A stretch of DNA of 14,661 nucleotides from Akkermansiaceae bacterium. Its GTDB lineage: Bacteria; Verrucomicrobiota; Verrucomicrobiia; Verrucomicrobiales; Akkermansiaceae. The position numbers and the translations under genes are program-made. Of the stretch, positions 1-5,795 are shown piece by piece (the stretch's first letter is position 1; the number at the start of each line of letters is the position of its first letter). The stretch is taken from the NCBI GenBank assembly GCA_018676385.1, contig JABHEX010000145.1, positions 1-14,661 on the forward strand. The letters run 5' to 3'. Below the pieces are notes generated by a model, which had not been told where the DNA came from, did no database searches, and saw nothing but the letters and a program-made list of their open reading frames with translations.

Positions 1-1
1 C

Positions 2-448
2 GCGATCATGCATGATCTCGCACTTGCGGTCTTTGTTGGTGTCATTCTCTCCGCTCTCGTATTCGCATGGGAGAGCTCAAAGCACATTACCGTCACAATG
101 CATAAAGACACGCCGGAAGAACGCATCTACGGCGTAGAAGGCATGCTCTACTTCGGATCTGTAAGGGAGTTCTCCGACAATTTTCAAGCCAAGTCAGATG
201 TTCAAAACATCGTTATCGATTTTGAAGAAGCCCGGGTCTGCGACCTCTCCGGCCTTGAAGCGATCAATGCGCTTGGTGACCGGTATAAAAACGCCGGCAA
301 GGAGTTGCACGTGCGCCACCTCTCACCCGACTGCCGACAAATGCTCAAAAAAGCGGGCACGCTTGTTGATATCGAAGTGCTACCCGACGACCCCCACTAC
401 TCCGTGGCTCGACTCAAAAGCAAGAACAGCAAAATCATCGGCTCCTGA
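2..448 (+). CDS. SulP-family anion transporter, C-terminal part (5' truncated by window edge)
   Basis: This is the end of a SulP (SLC26-like) inorganic anion transporter, an inner-membrane protein that typically carries sulfate, bicarbonate or similar anions. The frame is open to the left edge, so the apparent ATG at 8 is internal and the gene begins outside the window. Counting from that methionine, residues 3-21 are the last hydrophobic segment (DLALAVFVGVILSALVFAW, a pattern typical of the SulP end of membrane domain). A cytoplasmic STAS domain follows at about 28-133: GVEGMLYFGS, IVIDFEEARVCDLSG (the D-x-S site at 79-81 matches the conserved STAS loop), then LHVRHLSPDC. The substrate cannot be read from this fragment. 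The DUF1080 gene follows 35 bp downstream on the same strand and may be co-transcribed. Family assignment is strong; the transported ion is unknown. Confidence 0.88.
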   Translation, partial: AIMHDLALAVFVGVILSALVFAWESSKHITVTMHKDTPEERIYGVEGMLYFGSVREFSDNFQAKSDVQNIVIDFEEARVCDLSGLEAINALGDRYKNAGKELHVRHLSPDCRQMLKKAGTLVDIEVLPDDPHYSVARLKSKNSKIIGS

Positions 449-483
449 AAGACCTCTCCTACAAACCAAGTATTCTAAAGCAC

Positions 484-1152
484 ATGAAAAAATCAATGTT
501 CCTCGCTATTTCCTCTGCCCTCATTGTATTCGCGCATGCCGACCACCATGGCAAAAAAGCTGATGACTTTACCTGCCTATTCGATGGTAAGACCCTCAAT
601 GGCTGGAGCCAGAAAAACGGCACCGCCACGTATGTTGTCAAAGATGGCACCATCGTCGGCACAACCAAGAAGGGTAGCCCGAACTCTTTCCTCTGTACCA
701 ATAAAGACTACGGAGATTTTGAACTGCAGTTTGATGTTAAAGTGGACAACAAGCTCAACTCGGGCGTGCAGCTACGTTCACAAACGAAAGGCAATACACC
801 TGAAGGCCGCGTCAACGGGCCCCAGTGTGAGATCGAGGCCACCAACATTAAAGGCGGCGGTGAAGGCGGCTACATCTACGGTGAAGCCACAGGCCGCGGC
901 TGGCTCGTCCCCAACGATAAGCGCACACCTCACAAGCACTTCAAGGACGGCGATTGGAACCACTACCGCATCGTCTGCAAAGGCCCACGCATCCAGACAT
1001 GGATCAACGGCAACATGGTATGTGACCTCACAGATGAGGCGATTTTCAAATCCCACCCAAAAGGCTTCATCGGCCTGCAAGTCCACGGCGTTGGAAAGAG
1101 CGGTCCGTTTTCCGTCGCTTGGAAAAACATCAAGATCAAGGAGCTGAAGTAG
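484..1152 (+). CDS. Secreted DUF1080 (3-keto-disaccharide hydrolase-type) protein
   Basis: A 222-residue protein of the DUF1080 / 3-keto-disaccharide hydrolase family, a concanavalin-like beta-sandwich fold common in Verrucomicrobia, Planctomycetes and Bacteroidetes. Some members hydrolyse 3-keto-glycosides; this one's substrate is not known. Residues 1-19 form a signal peptide with a likely cut after AHA, so the protein is exported. Family motifs in order are LFDGKTLNGW (32-41), SGVQLRS (93-99), GPQCEIE (112-118), WNHYRIV (158-164), INGNMVCDLTD (174-184) and GFIGLQVHG (194-202). The length fits a single-domain member. The ATG at 484 is chosen because it opens directly into the signal peptide; no strong Shine-Dalgarno is visible. 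It lies 35 bp after the SulP gene on the same strand and meets the 1173-1868 gene tail to tail with 20 bp between them and no obvious terminator hairpin. Confidence 0.88.
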   Translation: MKKSMFLAISSALIVFAHADHHGKKADDFTCLFDGKTLNGWSQKNGTATYVVKDGTIVGTTKKGSPNSFLCTNKDYGDFELQFDVKVDNKLNSGVQLRSQTKGNTPEGRVNGPQCEIEATNIKGGGEGGYIYGEATGRGWLVPNDKRTPHKHFKDGDWNHYRIVCKGPRIQTWINGNMVCDLTDEAIFKSHPKGFIGLQVHGVGKSGPFSVAWKNIKIKELK

Positions 1153-1172
1153 GTAATCCTAACAGATTGCGC

Positions 1173-1868
1173 TTACTCCCCTTCTTTCTTCTCCGGCATC
1201 CGGAAGTCGGTAAACGACTGGATACGCGGTGCCCGGCGTTTACCTTCGTCAAAGACAAATACAATACTCCGTGAGCGCGGGTCGTGACGCCATTGGCTTT
1301 CGATCAGCGGGTGGGTGCGGTTGTCACCGGGGACGCGGAAGTAAATCTCGACCGGATAATTTCCATGCTCACGTGCGGGCGCCTTCACGAGGGATGATTT
1401 CCTTGGCGGCAGCTTGAGAGAGGATTTTCCGAGTTCCCCCACAAGGTACTTTTGAGTCAGGTTGAACCAGAGCATATCGCCACGCCCGATCTTATCGTAG
1501 TTCGCATTCACAATCTGCATGCGTAGCGGCACGGTTGTATTCGATGGGTCACGGGCGATGAGCAGATAAAAATCCTGTGTGCCCGCAGTGATAGTGACCG
1601 ATGGTGCGCCCTTTGGGATTTCCTCCAGTTCCACAACAGGTGAGGTGAGCAACCAGAGTTTGATATCTCCGGACCTGAGCTTATAAATTGGCGATAGGCT
1701 CAATCTGGGAAGTTTGACTTCCTGCGACTTCTTACCGTCAAAAAGCCAGTATTTACTCGCAGCTCGCGGGGGACCATTGAGGAAAAGGATACGGCAGGTG
1801 TGCTCTCGCTCCTGAGCATGGAGAACGGGCACCAGAGAGAGAAAAATAATGAGGGAGATGAATCGCAT
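1173..1868 (-). CDS. Exported protein of unknown function, downstream of cassette protein A
   Basis: I do not recognise this 231-residue protein. Residues 1-18 are a signal peptide (MRFISLIIFLSLVPVLHA) with a likely cut before QE, so it should be periplasmic or secreted. The rest has no further membrane segment. It alternates short hydrophobic strands with turns (CRILFLNGPP near 25-34, FYLLIARDP in the middle, IVFVFDEGKRR near the end), which suggests a beta-rich fold. The tail is charged (EKKEGE). The start is 38 bp after the stop of the Verru_Chthon cassette A gene on the same strand, with no terminator or promoter visible between them, so the two are probably one operon. By context it may act with the envelope-associated cassette A protein, but that is inference only. 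Confidence 0.72.
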   Translation of the reverse strand: MRFISLIIFLSLVPVLHAQEREHTCRILFLNGPPRAASKYWLFDGKKSQEVKLPRLSLSPIYKLRSGDIKLWLLTSPVVELEEIPKGAPSVTITAGTQDFYLLIARDPSNTTVPLRMQIVNANYDKIGRGDMLWFNLTQKYLVGELGKSSLKLPPRKSSLVKAPAREHGNYPVEIYFRVPGDNRTHPLIESQWRHDPRSRSIVFVFDEGKRRAPRIQSFTDFRMPEKKEGE

Positions 1869-1906
1869 GGTTCGGAGACGGGAATACGTGGAAATCCATC
1901 ACGATA

Positions 1907-4900
1907 TTACACTTCGTCGGCGCTCAGCCAGCGAAATGAGACCATCTTGAAGCGCCTACCGTATGTCTTGTTGGTTGACTTGGTTGGCTGCGTGGTGATG
2001 TCTGCTTCATCTGCAGGATCCAAGAAATCCCTCGTGCGTTGCACCGTTGCCTCACACCACGCGCGGGCGCGCACCGTGCCATCTGCAGCTCGGGATTCTC
2101 CGTAAGCGCGGATGGTGAACGTATCGTCTCGCGCGGAAAGAATGGGAGCGAGTGGACGGAGGATATCCGCCTGGCGTGTCCAGCCGGGCAAGCCATAGGT
2201 ATTGTGGCCGACGGCAGCTTCTGGAAATACGTAACCTGCGTCTGCACCCTCAGCAAAAGGGTTGGCCACTGATGCGACCGATTCATTTTGTACCGTATCA
2301 AAAGGGTTGAGACTGGCATTTGCAGTCAGAGCATGCAGGGCTGTCTGGATTGCTCCGGCAAGGGCCAGGTTTGTATCCGACGAAAGTTGCCGATTCACGA
2401 ATTCCGACAGCGACAAGAAAGGTCCCCTGAGTCTAACTTGCTCGACAATTTTTTCGGCAAGGAAATCGAGCTGCTCATCTGTAAATACGCGATAACCCGT
2501 GAATTCCGTGGTGTCGACATATTCTCCAGCCACTTGTGGTGCTTCGCCAGCTGCGCGGTCTCCAGCAACACTGGTACGGCTCATGGCATAGTCTGTTTTC
2601 CCGGACAGGGCAATATTACCGCCTACCTGACTATAGGGAATTTTATGGTTCCTAGCATGACCTAACAGAGCCCGCCACGCCTTTACAGAAGTCGAATTCA
2701 CATTAAACATCCCCTGCACCTCAAGCCGCGATGCGATGGTTTTCCACGAGTCCGTAGGCTGCACCTCGTCCGAGTATATCTCACTCGCTTTGGTGGCATT
2801 GGTGACCTGGTCCTCCGCGATAGGAAGATATGACCGATTAACCAAGGGATCCGATCCTGTTAGGAAATCGAGGTAGTTTTGGCGCAAGCTGGCACCACTC
2901 GAACTGCCGAAGCCATTCGGCTCTGGCGCGATGGAAGAAAAGAACCAGTCATCAAAGAGGACTTGGTTGGCGCAATAAGAATCATCCTGCTGTTCGTTAT
3001 CGCGTCGACTAGATCGACCATTAGAGGTATTGATCACGTTGTTCTTCAGAATGAGCGGAGATGCATCTGAATTGGCCACGACATTTCCTGCATACGGTGG
3101 AGTCGGGTTCAAACCCCGCATCTGCATGTGGGTTAGATCCGCCAGAGATGCCAGCGGACGGGTGGGCAGCTCTGCAGCAACGATGCGGGATACCCCCTCG
3201 GCTTTACGCACTCCGGTAACGATGTAGCTGCTATTCGTTGAGTTATCAACATTGGGAAGCATGTCATCCGCTCCTGATGAATGCTCTACAATACTTAAAT
3301 CCCATGGGCAATTGAGCAGATTGTTCATACCGGGATAAACATCCGTGAATCGGGGACGAGGACCGGAAGAGAAGAAGTCCACAACGGGGTTGGCCTGAGC
3401 CACACCTTTCGTCGCGGTGGCGTTGTGATTAGCAATACGAGAACCTAGGGTCATGGAAAGGAAAGGCACCGGCGTATCTGCACATTGCGCAAGTGTCGCT
3501 GAAGCCAGTCCCTCTTTTGGAGGGTATAAGGCATCTGCCACGGCATGCTCGTAAAATACCTGAAACCAACTATGTGAGCGGCCTGAACCAAAGCTGTTTA
3601 TAAACCACTGGAAAGCCCACCCGCACGCGGTTCCTCGGGAGGCAACATCAAATTTGGCATCAGCCTCTATCTGAGCTCCTCCACTGAACGAAATCTTCTG
3701 CGGATCGGCAGGATTGTTCAGATCAAACCTCCTGTCCATAACGTAGTAAAATCCTACCCCCGATCTTACGCCAGGTGTCAGATTTATGCCAACCCTAGAG
3801 GTGCTTGTTTCATCCCTCCGATATCCAACAGACGGGCTAAAGATACGCGTTTCTCCTGGTTCCAGAATCATTGGACTTTGGGCAAGAGTAAATACCATAT
3901 CCGCGAACCAACTCGTTGATTTACCAAGGCGTTTATTACGATAGTCACCCGAAGTGCCACCATGCTGAACAGCCCAATACTCATCGGCTAGAGACGCGCC
4001 AGAAATACGATGATTCAAAGCCAAAGGCCATGTATAAGCCGGGCTCATCTTGAGGGTACCATTGAGAGTGAGCCTCGTATTATAGGGGTTCCACACGGTA
4101 ACAACAGGAGTATAAAGCACGGCTGGGCGGTATTTTCCAGGTACTGCACCCGAAGTCGTTGCATAATGAGAAACGATAATTTGAATCCTCGCCATCTGAG
4201 GAAGAAGCCGAATATTGTGAAATGTTTCGTGAGCATTGAACGGTGTCCCATTATCCTGCCAGCTCTGGTGGTCGATATTCGGTGCTCTCGAAGACGTTGC
4301 CGTCATATTTTTGTAGAGTGTCGCGTAGGTTTTGATTTTCGCCCAACTTGCGATCGGACCTCGTCTGGCCATAAACTCTCTCAGTCTACTAGCGCGGTAG
4401 TCCGCCCAGTGATAGAGCATACTCTTAGCTGGCTGGTAATCAACATTTGTGGCGGGGCGGGTGTAGTTGAGATGTTCGTCCGGCTTGATTTGGAAAAACT
4501 CCAGTCCGCTCGTCGGTTGTGCATCCCATTTCTCAGTGAGCAGGGAGAGGTCCTTTCTCCAACCACCGGTGGCGACGTTGGTAAGCAGGCCCGTGGAGAT
4601 CGTCGATAGGTCGTGGAAACTTTCAGATGGAACTGCAACATTCGCGATGAGGTCCGCGCTGCTACGAGTCACCGCTTTGCCTGCGAGCGAAGGGTCGGCT
4701 AAAATAGCATCTAGGCTGAAGGGTTCGGTGTCAGCCACGGCGTGGCTGCGATTCCTGTCCGACCACTCCGCTATCGACGAGTCTTGTTCATCGTGAGGTT
4801 TGGGAATGCGCGCCTTTTGATTTTCACCGGAAATCCACCAGGCCATGGCCCCATTTGAACCGACGTCTTGAGGGGCTATGTGAACCTGTCGGGTGTCTGC

Positions 4901-5404
4901 ATCAGTGAGTGTTCCATCCGCTAGGAGCGACACGGTATTTGCAGATGATGAAGCGCTCACTAAACTCGAAGCATCGGTCGGGTTCGTGTCTTCGCCCGCA
5001 CCTGAAACGAGCCACGAAACAAACCGACCGTTCTGGGATGCTGTTTTTGTTTTTGATGCGTAATCCGGAGCAGTTGGCCTTCCCTTGAGGCTGCCTGACT
5101 GCTGATTGTTAGACCCTTCCCAGCTTTTCCAGACACCAAGAAGCGGCGGGTTGCTTGAGCCAAGAATGTCTGCCGGAGCCGTGATGCGCATATCAGAGCC
5201 AGCGTGCTTTTGTAAATTCCCGATGGCCAACATCAGAGCCATGCGGGCATTGGCTTGAGCCTCCGCCTGCGCACTTCCCTGTCTCGATGAGCGGATCTCG
5301 GTGGTCGAGAGCGCCAGCATCGCCAGCGCGATCATTACCAGCAGCACCATCACGGAAATGGTGGCGATCAGGGCGAAGCCGGGTTTCTGAGCAGAGTTTT
5401 TCAT
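1907..5404 (-). CDS. Verru_Chthon cassette protein A (large pseudopilin-like envelope protein)
   Basis: A 1165-residue protein matching the Verru_Chthon cassette protein A family (TIGR02600), known from Verrucomicrobia and usually found beside small PulG-like pseudopilins; its function is unknown. The N-terminus resembles a prepilin: K-P-G-F at 7-10, then a hydrophobic helix (about 10-33) ending in TTEIRSS, but without the glutamate that classical pilins have at mature position 5. C-terminal family landmarks are RGPFLSLSEFVNRQL (993-1007), then LPGWTRQADILRPLAPILSA, RARAWCEATVQR and GRRFKMVSFRWLSADEV at the end. An in-frame ATG exists at 5479, but it overlaps the -35 box of the best promoter and would add 25 residues before the prepilin leader, so the ATG at 5404 is preferred. 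No B, C or D cassette pseudopilins lie in the window. The exported protein at 1173-1868 follows after 38 bp. Confidence 0.87.
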   Translation of the reverse strand: MKNSAQKPGFALIATISVMVLLVMIALAMLALSTTEIRSSRQGSAQAEAQANARMALMLAIGNLQKHAGSDMRITAPADILGSSNPPLLGVWKSWEGSNNQQSGSLKGRPTAPDYASKTKTASQNGRFVSWLVSGAGEDTNPTDASSLVSASSSANTVSLLADGTLTDADTRQVHIAPQDVGSNGAMAWWISGENQKARIPKPHDEQDSSIAEWSDRNRSHAVADTEPFSLDAILADPSLAGKAVTRSSADLIANVAVPSESFHDLSTISTGLLTNVATGGWRKDLSLLTEKWDAQPTSGLEFFQIKPDEHLNYTRPATNVDYQPAKSMLYHWADYRASRLREFMARRGPIASWAKIKTYATLYKNMTATSSRAPNIDHQSWQDNGTPFNAHETFHNIRLLPQMARIQIIVSHYATTSGAVPGKYRPAVLYTPVVTVWNPYNTRLTLNGTLKMSPAYTWPLALNHRISGASLADEYWAVQHGGTSGDYRNKRLGKSTSWFADMVFTLAQSPMILEPGETRIFSPSVGYRRDETSTSRVGINLTPGVRSGVGFYYVMDRRFDLNNPADPQKISFSGGAQIEADAKFDVASRGTACGWAFQWFINSFGSGRSHSWFQVFYEHAVADALYPPKEGLASATLAQCADTPVPFLSMTLGSRIANHNATATKGVAQANPVVDFFSSGPRPRFTDVYPGMNNLLNCPWDLSIVEHSSGADDMLPNVDNSTNSSYIVTGVRKAEGVSRIVAAELPTRPLASLADLTHMQMRGLNPTPPYAGNVVANSDASPLILKNNVINTSNGRSSRRDNEQQDDSYCANQVLFDDWFFSSIAPEPNGFGSSSGASLRQNYLDFLTGSDPLVNRSYLPIAEDQVTNATKASEIYSDEVQPTDSWKTIASRLEVQGMFNVNSTSVKAWRALLGHARNHKIPYSQVGGNIALSGKTDYAMSRTSVAGDRAAGEAPQVAGEYVDTTEFTGYRVFTDEQLDFLAEKIVEQVRLRGPFLSLSEFVNRQLSSDTNLALAGAIQTALHALTANASLNPFDTVQNESVASVANPFAEGADAGYVFPEAAVGHNTYGLPGWTRQADILRPLAPILSARDDTFTIRAYGESRAADGTVRARAWCEATVQRTRDFLDPADEADITTQPTKSTNKTYGRRFKMVSFRWLSADEV

Positions 5405-5424
5405 GAATGCAGTTGTAGTGAGAA

Positions 5425-5446
5425 GTAGATTATTTTGATAATCTAC
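5425..5446 (-). promoter_or_regulatory. Perfect inverted repeat at the predicted +1 of the cassette A gene
   Basis: The arms GTAGATTAT (5425-5433) and ATAATCTAC (5438-5446) are perfect reverse complements around a 4-nt loop. The element starts about 5 nt after the -10 box of the predicted promoter and ends 20 nt before the ATG at 5404. It could be a stem-loop at the very 5' end of the mRNA or an operator over the start site. A competing pairing also exists between TTGTAG (5413-5418) and CTACAA (5443-5448). There is no T-run, so it is not a terminator for the minus strand. Confidence 0.55.
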
Positions 5447-5450
5447 AATG

Positions 5451-5479
5451 AATATACAAGGAGCGTTCGAAATCATCAA
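5451..5479 (-). promoter_or_regulatory. Sigma70-like promoter for the cassette A operon
   Basis: Read on the minus strand, TTGATG (5479-5474, 4 of 6 to TTGACA) is followed by exactly 17 nt and then TATATT (5456-5451, 5 of 6 to TATAAT). This would start transcription near 5444, giving a 5' leader of about 40 nt before the ATG at 5404. It supports that ATG over the upstream one at 5479. Confidence 0.6.
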
Positions 5480-5622
5480 GTGAAAATTATTTTTTACGCT
5501 AGCAAACTATCCCAAAAATTACGATGGTTACGGGGTTATTGTGGACCATTGAAATAGAAGAGGGAGGGAAAACGTTACAAAGAATCTTTTGCGCAGCTCC
5601 ATGGCTACTTTCATCATTTAAC
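5480..5622. other. Intergenic stretch between the cassette A promoter and the ABC-F leader
   Basis: This divergent spacer holds no gene I can support. A 63-codon frame at 5524-5715 runs through it, but its N-terminal part shows no recognisable features. The only plus-strand promoter-like pair seen is weak: TTGCGC at 5589-5594, 17 nt, then CATCAT at 5612-5617. It would start transcription near 5624, at the left arm of the leader structure. Confidence 0.3.
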
Positions 5623-5697
5623 TGCCAAACCAAGCAGGCAATAGGAAAAGTAAGGTTTATGATAATCAACCAACCCATTTATCTGGTTGGTTTGGCA
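5623..5697 (+). promoter_or_regulatory. Mutually exclusive stem-loops in the ABC-F leader
   Basis: Three arms compete. Arm A is TGCCAAACCAA (5623-5633) and pairs perfectly over 11 bp with arm C, TTGGTTTGGCA (5687-5697), across 53 nt. Arm B is AACCAACC (5668-5675) and pairs perfectly over 8 bp with GGTTGGTT (5685-5692) across a 9-nt loop. B and A both need the same bases of C, so only one pairing can form at a time. Arms B and C lie inside the short ORF at 5659-5715. No U-run follows either hairpin, so if this is a switch it more likely acts on translation than on termination. Confidence 0.42.
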
Positions 5698-5715
5698 TAT
5701 TACGAATGTCGTTGA
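5659..5715 (+). CDS. Candidate 18-residue leader peptide upstream of the ABC-F gene
   Basis: A short ORF, ATG at 5659 to TGA at 5713-5715, encodes MIINQPIYLVGLAYYECR. A purine-rich stretch sits just ahead of it (AGGAAAAG at 5643-5650 and AAGG at 5652-5655, the latter rather close to the ATG). Its codons 4-6 contain arm B, and codons 9-13 contain arm C, of the competing hairpins, so a ribosome moving through or pausing here would change the folding. It ends 80 nt before the GTG of the ABC-F gene. Ribosome-mediated attenuation through a leader peptide is established for some antibiotic-responsive ABC-F genes; applying that here is inference from layout alone. It is also the tail of a longer open frame (5524-5715) whose ATG has no visible ribosome binding site. 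It may be chance. Confidence 0.3.
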   Translation: MIINQPIYLVGLAYYECR

Positions 5716-5727
5716 TCAAAGTTTCCA

Positions 5728-5788
5728 GCTTAGCTGATCGCACCTATACGACTCGCCAGAGTTGACAAGTATGCAATATCAGCTAAGC
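5728..5788 (+). promoter_or_regulatory. 11-bp inverted repeat flanking the region just before the ABC-F start codon
   Basis: GCTTAGCTGAT (5728-5738) is the exact reverse complement of ATCAGCTAAGC (5778-5788), 39 nt apart. The right arm ends 7 nt before the GTG at 5796 and so covers the place where a ribosome binding site would lie. The loop contains TTGACA (5762-5767), a perfect -35 hexamer, but no good -10 follows at 16-18 nt. The repeat could be a translation-blocking stem, or a two-site operator; the left part CAGCT-T-AGCTG (5726-5736) is itself near-palindromic. Confidence 0.45.
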
Positions 5789-5795
5789 AACTCGC

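Noticed and set aside
524..1147. 207-codon frame overlapping the DUF1080 gene
   Set aside because: Rich in Ser, Thr, Arg and Ala with no fold-like pattern, as expected of a +1 shadow of the real gene.
1153..1172. Terminator between the convergent DUF1080 and 231-residue genes
   Set aside because: The 20-bp gap shows no inverted repeat or T-run that would support one.
4010..4609. 199-codon plus-strand frame inside the cassette A gene
   Set aside because: Antisense to a long, well-supported coding region; composition and lack of motifs mark it as a shadow frame.
5524..5658. N-terminal part of a 63-codon plus-strand frame (5524-5715) in the ABC-F leader
   Set aside because: No recognisable motif, no visible ribosome binding site at its ATG, and unusual composition for a gene; only the last 18 codons, with their own ATG and purine-rich lead, were kept as a candidate.
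5762..5790. Promoter with perfect TTGACA -35 immediately before the ABC-F gene
   Set aside because: No acceptable -10 at 16-18 nt (TAAGCA or AAGCAA only), and it would give a leaderless message; recorded only as an alternative in the inverted-repeat entry.
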